From contig CAVCMG010000001.1 in NCBI GenBank assembly GCA_963603285.1, positions 1 to 64,000 on the forward strand: 64,000 bases of DNA, read 5' to 3'. This stretch comes from UBA11957 sp963603285. GTDB lineage: Bacteria; Bacillota; Clostridia; Lachnospirales; Lachnospiraceae. Both the position numbers and the translations under genes were made by a program. A model generated the notes under the pieces. That model did not search any database, had not been told where the DNA came from, and saw nothing but the letters and a program-made list of their open reading frames with translations. Numbering within the stretch: the first letter of the stretch is position 1; the number at the start of each line of letters is the position of its first letter. Positions 32,651 to 41,600 of the stretch are shown here, piece by piece.

Positions 32651-33874
32651 ATGAAAAAGAATCAGGGAATGATACGACGGGGACTGGCACTTTTGCTGGC
32701 GCTGGTGCTGCTGACCGGTTGCGGGGCAGCTGCGGATAACCAGATGCCGCAGATCACCAGTGCGGTGGCAGATGCCATGGAGGAGAGCTCTGCAGCGGAA
32801 AGTGCCACGGCATCCGAAGTGGTGGCGCTACAGGAAGAAAATGAAATACCAACAGACGGTGTGATCACAAAGGCACAGATGGAGACCGTTGCCGGTCAGG
32901 ATATGACGGTACACTTTAACGGAGAGACAGCGGAGGGTATCACCTACACCTGGAGCTATGAGGCAAAACAGATCCAGAATCCGACGGAGCAGAAGCTGCT
33001 GGTACAGGTGTCTGCGGACGGACTGGAGGATATAAAAAAGGAGGCGGCCGATGCGCCATATGCCCTGGCGGTAACGCTGCAGGATATGGAGCTTGCCGCA
33101 GCCCCCACGCTGACATTGACTTTGCAGGAAAAATGGGAGGCAGATACAGCATTTTACTGCTGTGAGGATAACGGACTGAAGAAACTGTCGGATGCTGAGA
33201 TCACAGCGGTGCAGGGAAGTAACGGGGAAGTGTCCCGGATTACCTTTACTGTACCGAAGGCCGGTGGCACGTTTTATCTGGTGGCAGGTTCCAGCAAAGC
33301 GGCAGAGACCGCAGATACGGCACAGGAAAGCGAGACTGCGGAAGCTTCTGCAGATATAACAGCGGATACATCCTCCGGCAGCCAGAATACGGCGACAGAT
33401 AAGAAGCAGACAGGGGATGCAAAGACCGAAACTACGGCAAAGACGGAGGAAAAACAGGAGAAGCTGCCGACCTGCACGATTTCGATTGAATGTAAGACGA
33501 TTCTGGATAATCTGGATCAGCTGCGTTCGTCAAAGGCAGACTATGTTCCGGCAGATGGATGGATCCTGTATAAATCCACTGTGGAGTTTGAAAAGGGCAA
33601 TACGGTCTTTGATGTCCTGAAAAAGGTGACGAAAGCTGCAGGTATCCAGATGGAGTCCAAGTGGACACCGATGTACAACAGCTATTATATCGAGGGTATC
33701 AATCAGCTCTACGAATTTGACTGTGGCGAGCAGTCGGGCTGGATGTACAGCGTCAATGGGTGGTTTCCGAATTATGGCTGTTCCAGCTATGAGCTGAAGG
33801 ATGGCGACAAGATCGAATGGCGCTATACCTGCGATCTGGGTTCGGACGTAGGCAATGCCTATACAGGGGATTAA
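32651..33874 (+). CDS. DUF4430-domain lipoprotein, probable B12-binding component
   Basis: A 407-residue lipoprotein: signal peptide with lipobox LLTGC (Cys about residue 24), a beta-rich middle region (about 70-215), a Thr/Ala/Glu/Lys linker (about 220-275) and a C-terminal DUF4430 domain (about 280-400) ending in the hallmark EQSGWMYSVNGWFPNYGCSS then YELKDGDKIEWRYTCDLG. DUF4430 has the fold of the C-terminal domain of transcobalamin. ATG 32651 follows GAGGA; the open frame upstream belongs to a gene remnant. It is first in the operon after riboswitch B and directly precedes an ECF transporter, so I infer an extracellular B12-capture lipoprotein. Confidence 0.82.
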   Translation: MKKNQGMIRRGLALLLALVLLTGCGAAADNQMPQITSAVADAMEESSAAESATASEVVALQEENEIPTDGVITKAQMETVAGQDMTVHFNGETAEGITYTWSYEAKQIQNPTEQKLLVQVSADGLEDIKKEAADAPYALAVTLQDMELAAAPTLTLTLQEKWEADTAFYCCEDNGLKKLSDAEITAVQGSNGEVSRITFTVPKAGGTFYLVAGSSKAAETADTAQESETAEASADITADTSSGSQNTATDKKQTGDAKTETTAKTEEKQEKLPTCTISIECKTILDNLDQLRSSKADYVPADGWILYKSTVEFEKGNTVFDVLKKVTKAAGIQMESKWTPMYNSYYIEGINQLYEFDCGEQSGWMYSVNGWFPNYGCSSYELKDGDKIEWRYTCDLGSDVGNAYTGD

Positions 33875-33878
33875 ACCG

Positions 33879-34904
33879 ATGACAGACGCTTTTTCCGGAT
33901 GCCATCCGGTCTTAAATTTCTTCTATTTTGTGATGGTGCTGGGGCTTACGATGTTTGTGCAGCATCCGGTGTTTCTGGCAATATCCTTTCTGGGAGCGAC
34001 AGCTTACGGGATTTGGCTGTGTGGGCCGGTAAAGATTCTGAAGGTGAATTTTCTGCTGACGCTGCCGATGCTGGTGATCGTAGCGCTTCTGAATCCGATG
34101 TTTAACCATTACGGTGTGACACCTTTGCTGTATCTGGAGAGCAGTGGCAATACGGTGACGCTGGAGGCTATGGTATACGGCGTGGTGCTGGGCTGTGTCC
34201 TCTTTATCGCTGTTCTGTGGTTTGCCTGCTACAACAAAGTCATGACCAGCGACAAGTTTATCTATCTGTTTGGCCGGATCATTCCGTCTATCTCACTGTT
34301 GTTGTCGATGGCGCTTCGCTTTGTGCCGCATTTCAATGCGCAGCTGAAGGTGATCCGCAATGGACAGAAGTGCGTGGGGATGGATGTGAAAAACGGCCGA
34401 TTACGGGACAGGGCGCGGCATGGGCTAAATATCCTGTCGATTCTGGTGACATGGGCGCTGGAAAATGCCATAGAGACGGCGGATTCGATGCGAAGCCGCG
34501 GGTACGGGCTGAAAGGGCGGACGGCTTTTTCCATTTACCGCTTTACGAAACGGGACAGCGCGCTTTTACTCTGGCTTGGAGGTCTTGGCGCGGTCAGTCT
34601 GTATGGCTGCAGCCGCGGAGCGGCTTTTGCGCAGTATAATCCGCGGATTCTGCTGGCCGGTTTTTCCATACAGGGCCATACGGCGCCGGTCAGCTGTCCG
34701 GTATGGATGAGTCTGCTGACCTTTGTCTGCTTTGCGCTGTTTTGTTTTACACCGTTGCTTCTGGGGATTGCGGAGCGGGTGTCCTTGATGCACAGTGCAC
34801 AGCGGGCCGGACAGGAAATGGCGATGACCTACCGGCAGATCTATACAGAACTTGACAGGGAAGGAGAAAAATATGAAGCCGATCGTAGAGATCCGGGATT
34901 TTAG
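33879..34904 (+). CDS. ecfT: ECF transporter T component
   Basis: A 341-residue integral membrane protein with five to six hydrophobic segments and the EcfT coupling region ALENAIETADSMRSRGYGLKGRT, whose Arg-Gly helix contacts the ATPases. ATG 33879 has AGGGGA eight bases upstream; an in-frame ATG at 33855 overlaps the lipoprotein gene without a ribosome site. Downstream are a fused double ATPase and an S component, so a whole ECF importer is encoded in one operon (a dedicated, group I-like arrangement). Confidence 0.88.
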   Translation: MTDAFSGCHPVLNFFYFVMVLGLTMFVQHPVFLAISFLGATAYGIWLCGPVKILKVNFLLTLPMLVIVALLNPMFNHYGVTPLLYLESSGNTVTLEAMVYGVVLGCVLFIAVLWFACYNKVMTSDKFIYLFGRIIPSISLLLSMALRFVPHFNAQLKVIRNGQKCVGMDVKNGRLRDRARHGLNILSILVTWALENAIETADSMRSRGYGLKGRTAFSIYRFTKRDSALLLWLGGLGAVSLYGCSRGAAFAQYNPRILLAGFSIQGHTAPVSCPVWMSLLTFVCFALFCFTPLLLGIAERVSLMHSAQRAGQEMAMTYRQIYTELDREGEKYEADRRDPGF

Positions 34905-36594
34905 CTTCTCCTATCCGGAGAGCAGCAAAACAACATTAAACCATATCAGCCTATTCATAGAGGAGGGCAGCTTAAATGTCCTCTGTGGCAAAAGCGGCTG
35001 TGGCAAGAGTACATTGCTTCGCCAGTTAAAATCTGTGCTGGCACTGCATGGAGAGACACAGGGGGAGATTCTGTTTGACGGGATACCGCTGCAGCAGGTG
35101 GATATGCGACGTCAGAGTCAGGAGATCGGCTATGTCCTGCAGAATCCGGAAAATCAGATCGTGACGGACAAGGTCTGGCATGAGCTGGCGTTCGGACTGG
35201 AAAGTCTGGGCTGTGATACGCCGACGATCCGGCTCAGGGTGGCGGAGATGGCCAGCTATTTTGGCATCCACAGCTGGTTTTACCGCAATGTATCGGAGCT
35301 TTCGGGCGGGCAGAAGCAGCTGTTGAATCTGGCGTCTATTATGGCAATGCACCCGAGACTTCTGATCCTGGATGAGCCGACGTCGCAGCTGGATCCGATC
35401 GCAGCATCGGATTTCCTGGAAACTGTGAAAAAGATCAACCGGGATATCGGCACCACGGTGATTCTGACGGAGCACCGTCTGCAGGATGTGATCCCGTGGG
35501 CCGACCGGGTATTTGTGATGGATCAGGGAGAGCTGATCGCTGAGGGAGAACCCCGGCAGATCGGCGAGATCCTGCAAAAGAATGGGCACGGGATGTTTCT
35601 GTCGATGCCGGTGCCGATGCAGATTCACGCGGCGGTCGATAATGCCCTGCCCTGTCCGCTGACAGTGCGTGAGGGACGGCAGTGGATCACCCGGCTGATG
35701 GAAGCTGCCGGACAGCGGATGCCATCGTATGAACAGGATAGTCTGGCAACGGATATACATATAAAAGAAACAAAAGATACCCGGGAAAAGGAAATCGAGG
35801 TGCAGGATGTATGGTTCCGCTACGAAAAGGACAGTGCGGATGTGGTGAAGGACCTGCAGCTGACGGTGTATACGGGAGAATTTTTTGCACTGGTGGGCGG
35901 CAATGGCACGGGAAAGAGTACGACGCTGTCTTTGCTTTCCCGGGTCAGGGCGCCGTATCGTGGACGGATCCGGCTACATGGCCGGGATATTCGGAAATAT
36001 ACGGAAAAGGAGCTGTACCGGGGATATCTTGGCGTACTGCCCCAGAATCCGCAGAGTATGTTTATCAAAAAGACGGTACGCGAGGATCTGTACGCGATGA
36101 TCGGCGGGGCACGGGACAGGCGTTCGCCGGAATATGAGTCGGATATGCCAAAAGCGGAGGCCATCGAAGGGATTGTCAGCCTGACACGGCTGGACGGGCT
36201 GTTGGACCGCCATCCATATGATCTGAGCGGCGGTGAGCAGCAGCGGCTGGCACTGGCTAAGGTGCTTTTGCTGCGGCCACGGGTGCTTCTGCTGGATGAG
36301 CCGACAAAGGGACTTGATGCGGAGTACAAGGCAGAGCTTGGCGGTATTTTAAAAAAGCTGCAGGCGCATGGTATCACGATCTTTATGATCTCGCATGATG
36401 TGGAGTTTGTCGCTGAATATGCGGATCGTGTCGGGCTGTTCTTTGAAGGGAATGTGGTGACCTGCAAGGAGGCACATGCATTCTTTGCAGGCAACAGCTT
36501 CTATACGACGGCGGCCAACCGGATGGCGAGACACTATTTTCCGGAGGCAGTCACGGCAAAGGAGGTGGCTGCATGCTTACGGGCGAAGCTTTAG
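34873..36594 (+). CDS. ECF transporter ATPase, fused EcfA-EcfA' (two ABC domains)
   Basis: A 573-residue cytosolic ATPase with two complete ABC domains in one chain. Domain 1 (about 5-240) has Walker A GKSGCGKSTLL, signature LSGGQKQ and Walker B LLILDEPTSQLDP. Domain 2 (about 300-560) has GGNGTGKSTTL, DLSGGEQQRLALAK and LLLDEPTKGLD. Both halves keep all motifs. The usual ECF module has two separate proteins; the fusion is common in Firmicutes vitamin transporters. ATG 34873 follows AAGGAG and overlaps the end of the T gene by 32 bases. Confidence 0.92.
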   Translation: MKPIVEIRDFSFSYPESSKTTLNHISLFIEEGSLNVLCGKSGCGKSTLLRQLKSVLALHGETQGEILFDGIPLQQVDMRRQSQEIGYVLQNPENQIVTDKVWHELAFGLESLGCDTPTIRLRVAEMASYFGIHSWFYRNVSELSGGQKQLLNLASIMAMHPRLLILDEPTSQLDPIAASDFLETVKKINRDIGTTVILTEHRLQDVIPWADRVFVMDQGELIAEGEPRQIGEILQKNGHGMFLSMPVPMQIHAAVDNALPCPLTVREGRQWITRLMEAAGQRMPSYEQDSLATDIHIKETKDTREKEIEVQDVWFRYEKDSADVVKDLQLTVYTGEFFALVGGNGTGKSTTLSLLSRVRAPYRGRIRLHGRDIRKYTEKELYRGYLGVLPQNPQSMFIKKTVREDLYAMIGGARDRRSPEYESDMPKAEAIEGIVSLTRLDGLLDRHPYDLSGGEQQRLALAKVLLLRPRVLLLDEPTKGLDAEYKAELGGILKKLQAHGITIFMISHDVEFVAEYADRVGLFFEGNVVTCKEAHAFFAGNSFYTTAANRMARHYFPEAVTAKEVAACLRAKL

Positions 36595-37430
36595 ACCACT
36601 TTATGGATCGGTTCTGGGCTGCGGATGACGGCATGAGGCGGCCGCCGGAAGCGGAAACTTTGGAGATGGAGCTTGAAGAATACCGGATGCCGCAGGGGGA
36701 TGTGTATATCACACCGGTGCATCGGGGACATGTCAACCGGCGGACCTGGGTGGCGCTGGGGATTATGCTGCTGACTGTGCCGCTGATGCTGTATCTGTCG
36801 GTGGTGCTGTTTCATGGGAAACAGTATCTGGCGATGAGTCTGATCATCGTGTGTTTTGCCATGGTGCCTTTCTTTCTGGTCTTTGAGGGCAGGAAGCCGC
36901 AGGCAAGGGAGATCATGGTGATCGCAGTACTGGCGGCGATCGGTGTGGCGGGACGTGCGGCCTTTTATATGGTGCCAAGCTTTAAACCCATTGCGGCGAT
37001 TGTGATCCTGACCGGGGTATCCTTTGGCGGGGAAGCCGGATTTTTGGTTGGCTGTATGATTATGATGGTTTCCAATATGTTTTTCGGGCAGGGACCGTGG
37101 ACACCGTGGCAGATGTTTGCGTACGGCCTGATCGGTTTTCAGGCGGGAATCCTTTTTCAGAAGGGGCTGCTCCCTGCAAAGCGGATTCCGCTGTGTATCT
37201 ATGGCTTTTTAAGCGTATTTTTTATCTTTGGCGGGATCATGAATCCGGCCAGTATTCTGATGAGTTACGGACGGATCACGGTAAAGAGCCTGATCGCCTT
37301 TTATATCTCCGGCGCGCCGGTTGATCTGGTGCAGGCGGTGTCCACGGTGTTTTTCCTGTGGATATTGAGCAGACCGTTGCTGGAAAAGCTGGAGCGGATC
37401 AAGAAAAAATACGGACTGATTGAGAGATAA
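36573..37430 (+). CDS. ECF transporter S (substrate-binding) component, probable cobalamin
   Basis: A 285-residue membrane protein. After a soluble N-terminal stretch of about 60 residues and two extra hydrophobic segments, the S-component core begins at EIMVIAVLAAIGVAGRAAFY, with PIAAIVILTGVSFGGEAGFLVG and GPWTPWQMFAYGLIGF, resembling ECF S components annotated for cobalamin (CbrT-like). The riboswitch and DUF4430 lipoprotein in the same operon support cobalamin as the substrate. The gene starts inside the end of the ATPase gene, with AAGGAGGTGG upstream. The N-terminal extension is unusual for a ~200-residue family. Confidence 0.82.
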   Translation: MLTGEALDHFMDRFWAADDGMRRPPEAETLEMELEEYRMPQGDVYITPVHRGHVNRRTWVALGIMLLTVPLMLYLSVVLFHGKQYLAMSLIIVCFAMVPFFLVFEGRKPQAREIMVIAVLAAIGVAGRAAFYMVPSFKPIAAIVILTGVSFGGEAGFLVGCMIMMVSNMFFGQGPWTPWQMFAYGLIGFQAGILFQKGLLPAKRIPLCIYGFLSVFFIFGGIMNPASILMSYGRITVKSLIAFYISGAPVDLVQAVSTVFFLWILSRPLLEKLERIKKKYGLIER

Positions 37431-37467
37431 AGGCCATTGGCTTTTATTATAAAACAAAGAGGGTAAT

Positions 37468-37544
37468 GTGAAAGGAGAAGGAACAGCAGAAGAGATCGAG
37501 ATGCTGGTGGTGCAGATCAGGGAAATATTGCCGGAGTCCACATA
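37468..37544 (+). pseudogene. Duplicated tail of the LysR-type fragment
   Basis: A GTG at 37468 opens a frame whose last 20 codons (AEEIEMLVVQIREILPEST) repeat the end of the protein at 31816. The DNA-binding part is missing. It came along with the duplicated promoter-riboswitch segment. Confidence 0.75.
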
Positions 37545-37612
37545 AGCCGGATGGCAGAAAAATAAATGCTGAAGAATTAAATATACCAAAAAGGAATATC
37601 TATGAAAACGAA

Positions 37613-37641
37613 TTGACATAGAAATGTCAAACGTGTATACT
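37613..37641 (+). promoter_or_regulatory. Promoter of the surface-protein genes
   Basis: TTGACA (37613-37618) and TATACT (37636-37641), 17-base spacing, identical to the promoter at 32147. Confidence 0.85.
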
Positions 37642-37816
37642 CATAGTCAGCGAAGGCCATTGCGAATGGGCGTGATTCCCATACAGTCCGAAAAAGCTGC
37701 CGTACAGTCGGCGAGTTTAGGTCTTAAGTGCATAACGTCGAACACGGATAACGACATGCAGGCAAAAGACAGATACCATGAGTGAAATGGTATCGGTGTT
37801 TTGTCTGCTTTTTTTT
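37642..37816 (+). promoter_or_regulatory. Variant cobalamin-type riboswitch C with terminator
   Basis: The sequence is the same as leader B through the aptamer-like core. The terminator stem (37759-37777 with 37789-37807) is followed by eight T; two substitutions (G for T, T for C) weaken it slightly, so read-through may be higher. Downstream, 37833-38054 is a further leader with a small TCTGC/GCAGA-type hairpin near 37992-38019 and no gene. Confidence 0.75.
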
Positions 37817-38054
37817 CAGATACTGCTGTATCGGAAATTGACGGTATGAGCAGATACGGTCTGAGAAGAGTCAGTGATTTGATGTGAGAGGTATGTACTT
37901 TATGTGGAAACATTCGGGGGAGATATCCTCTCGGTGTGGATAAAGATATGGCAGAGGTGCACAACTGTTGTATCGAAATGTAACTAAAGACTGCAGATGA
38001 AGTATCATCTGCCACAAACGAAAGGTCTGAAGCAGACCGGAAAGGAAGAATGAT

Positions 38055-38564
38055 ATGAAAAATATCAAGAAGAGATTGTTGTCACTGGTATTAGCAGTAG
38101 TTATGGTGCTCTCTATGAGCATGAGTGTATTCGCTGCGGATGCAACAACAACGCCAATAACTGTAACTGTTAAAATTGCTGCAGTAGGTTCAACGCCTGA
38201 CGAACATGAGACTACAGATTATTATGCGAATGAAGTTGAAGTTCAAGCTAATTCTGGGGATTCTATTGAATCTATTGTAAATGCTGCATTTGATAAATTA
38301 GGAGTAACTCCAGAGTGGAAAACTGTAAAAGATTATAAACTGGATGGAGTGACTCATCAGGCATTGAATGCGTTGACTGCTGATGGAGTTACATATTCTA
38401 CATGGATTGCTACTGACTATTCAGAAGGTGCTGGATGGACATGGAGTGCAAAGCTTAGCAATGGTACAGTAATTGATAACGAAAATTATATGTGCTGTAG
38501 ATATATGGGCGGTAATGGAACAATTTCATTAGAGTATATGTATGATGATTATACACAGTATTAA
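38055..38564 (+). CDS. Secreted small DUF4430-like protein
   Basis: A 169-residue exported protein: signal peptide (residues 1-28, KKRLLSLVLAVVMVLSMSMSVFA) and one beta-rich domain ending GAGWTWSAKLSNGTVIDNEN, CCRYMGGNGTISLEYMYDDY. The GxGWxWSxxxNG then GGxxSLEYxY ending fits a divergent DUF4430 domain. No anchor is seen, so it is probably released or held by partners. AAAGGAAG precedes the ATG. It is the first gene after riboswitch C. Codons are strongly A/T-ending, unlike the ECF genes upstream. Confidence 0.72.
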   Translation: MKNIKKRLLSLVLAVVMVLSMSMSVFAADATTTPITVTVKIAAVGSTPDEHETTDYYANEVEVQANSGDSIESIVNAAFDKLGVTPEWKTVKDYKLDGVTHQALNALTADGVTYSTWIATDYSEGAGWTWSAKLSNGTVIDNENYMCCRYMGGNGTISLEYMYDDYTQY

Positions 38565-38614
38565 TAACGATTAAGAGTGCATTTTAAAAACATATTAATG
38601 TATTAAAGCACAAA

Positions 38615-38663
38615 CAATAGCACGATGAATACCAATATTAAAATGGTGATTGTCGTGCTATTG
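38615..38663 (+). promoter_or_regulatory. Large intercistronic hairpin
   Basis: CAATAGCACGA (38615-38625) pairs perfectly with TCGTGCTATTG (38653-38663), with partial pairing inside. There is no T run. It lies 23 bases before the giant surface-protein gene and may limit or insulate its expression, or be a small insertion remnant. Confidence 0.65.
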
Positions 38664-38686
38664 TGCACTAATAAGAGGGCATGAAA

Positions 38687-41600
38687 ATGAAGAATGAAAA
38701 AACAAGTAGATGTGTAAAGGGGATTAGCATATCTATATTGATGTTTTTAATATCAATATGTTTTACTGTGGCTGTAAAAGCAGATACAGTAAGTACATTT
38801 TCTGCTTATTATGGAATAAAGGCGGAAACTAATCAATTTATAAAATCAGATAAGTGGGAAAATATTTATATTTTAGATGCGGACATAGGAAGTACAGATG
38901 ACTTTTCTTTGCTTGGAGAAATAGATAAAGATGCAAAAATAACAAAAGTAACTTCTTCTTATGATGCATGGAAAATTTACACAACGGAAATTACTTATGC
39001 AGAAAACGGAGAGAAAAAAGATTATAGTATTTCTTATCATTTAAGTATTGCGCCAGGAAATATGATGGCTGCTATTGCAAAAAGAATAGATGTTGGTGGA
39101 GCTGTACGGTTTACACTTACAGTTAATAATTCAGATGGCAGTGAGCAGGATATTATTCTAATTCAGAATGTAAAAACAGGGAGCCTACAGAATAATGCAG
39201 AAGGTGGAGTAAAATATGTAGCTGTAAATGATGTTAAAAAAGAAGAGACGCTAGATGGTGAGAGTCTAAAAAGTACATTTGGAACAGATGAAAACAAATA
39301 TCATATTACTAGCGTTGATAAGGATGTAAATGAAATAAATCTATCGTTAATGCGAACAATGCAAGATAAGGCTATTTTTAAGGGAAAAGCAGATGCAACT
39401 ACAATGGGTTGGCTTACTTTTGGAGAAAATTATGTCGGATATAATAATGGGTTGGTTCGTTTTAATGCGTTAAATGAGATATATGCGGGGAAGTATACTA
39501 CACCAACATATTCTTTAAAAAAAGGATACAATGTAATTGATTTATATATTGCATATGGCTCGCCAGTGATTAATATGACAAAAACGAAACCTTATGCAAA
39601 TATTTTTGATAGCATAGAATTTCCCATGATAACACAGAAATCTGTTATAAACTCAAGATATTTGTTGTCAAGAAATTTGACTTGTATTCCATACATTATA
39701 TATTGGGATGGCGAAGCATCAGATGTGCAAACTGTTAAAAGCTCAAATTGTGAACTTTCTGAAGTAAGAGCCTATGCAGGTATGATAAAGAACGGCGATT
39801 ATCCAACAGAATATAAGGTATATTCATCGGATACTGGTTATCGCATGATTGTGCCAGCAGGTACAGAAAATAAAACCATATACCTCGGCGTACTTACAAA
39901 AGATTCTTTAGCATCTGTAAATGTTTTGGGAAATGAAAAATCCGAAGGCGGCTCATTACAGGATGGATGTGATCGTTGTGGATTTTATTATGGTGTAAAT
40001 CTTGCAGATGAGTCTATAGAAACTAACGAAGCAGGGAATAAGGTAATCAAAGTACAGGTTACAGCAGAGGATGGAACGGAAAAAACCTATGAGATTGAAG
40101 TAGAAGAAACATCATCTGAATGTGATCTGAAAAATGTAGTGATTGACAATGCTTCTGTTACAAATCTTGAAACACAGTTAAATGCAGGAGAAACTTCTTT
40201 CTATTTGGATGTAGAGAACAGTGACAAATCGATTAGCTTTAGTTCTTTTGAGGTATCTGCTGGAGCAACAGTGACTGTTGATGGACAGAAAGTAGAAGCT
40301 GGTCAGGTAGTGAGCGTAACAGCGGATGCTATTACCAGAGTTGTTGTGACTGCGTTGGATGGTACTACAAATAAGGAATATCTGTTTATCCATCGGTTCA
40401 ATGGAAAAGATATGCCATATTTTACAATCTCCGATCAGACCAAAGCTGAAGCACAGGAATTGCTGGATGCAGGATGGTCAAAACGGAGTGCGGAAGAACA
40501 AAAAAAATTACTATATGATTACTGGGGCGTGTATAAAGCATGTGCGACAAATAGTGATTTGACCGGAGCTGTAGTATATGATGTGACAACCCATACTTTC
40601 AAGCAGGCAACGGACTATGGTGCTGTAATCATGGAACTTGTCATGATTGGCGAAAATCCTTATAGCTATACGGATGATAAGGGAAATAATCTGGTACAGG
40701 CATTGATTGATAAGCCAGAAGGACCGTTTGCATCTTATATTTGGGCGCTTTGGGGTCTAAAAGCTGCAGGTGCGGAGATTCCGCAGAAATTGGTTGATGA
40801 AGTTGTGAAACAGGCGGCATCAAAGACCTTTACTCTGGATATGAAAGGGTGGGCGCTTGCTGCAGTTGCAGATTTGGTAGAGCCTACTGAGTTGGCAAAA
40901 CTGGTAGAATCCTTCCGCGATTCTTTAGTTACAGAAGGCGATGATGCTGGTATGTTCTTTAATAAAGAGTACAAGCTTCCGAATACAATTTCTCATGGTT
41001 GCGTACTGGAAGGCATGGCAGCCGCAGGTGTAGATGTCGAAAAGGTATTTGGTGTCAGTGATACAGGAACGCCGTTGCAAGTTATTAAGAACCGTTATTT
41101 AACAGCTGACGGTAAATTTAAATACAATATATCGTCAGAGGATGAACCGTCATTTTCAAAAGACCTGATCATTGGTCTTGGAGATATCGTTAATGGTGGC
41201 AATGTATGGACAAATTGTAAGCTGACAAAGGATAAGTACAGTGCCCTTTTGGAGGTTGGTCAGAGCATGATTAGCACAATGGGAATAACGGCTGATACAG
41301 AGGATGAACAACTGAAAACTGTATATACAACTTATCAGGCTGCAAAAGAGGCATATGCCGGAGCCAGCAGTGTATATGGTATTGGTAAACAGTATTATGA
41401 CCTTTATGAAGCGATTGCAAAGGTAAGTCCGGAAGCGGTAAATAAACCGGATGTTCGTATGCTTAGAAGCATGGATGACAATGCAGCAATAGATGCTGTA
41501 AATGCAGATGTTGCAATTATTGAAAATGCAGAAAATGTATTCGACAATGCAGAAGCTGTTATTAACGCTAAAAAAGCATATGATGCCCTTGGTGAGGGAC

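Larger units (their letters stand above)
37486..37832 (+). repeat. Inner direct repeat, copy B
   Basis: Near-identical to 32020-32369. Differences include G/A at the LysR tail and two changes in the terminator stem. It brings the same promoter and riboswitch in front of the surface-protein genes. Confidence 0.9.

Noticed and set aside
37647..38015. Minus-strand 122-codon frame (and its twin at 32181-32567)
   Set aside because: Both are antisense to the riboswitch and terminator. Their shared sequence comes from the duplicated leader and not from a protein family.
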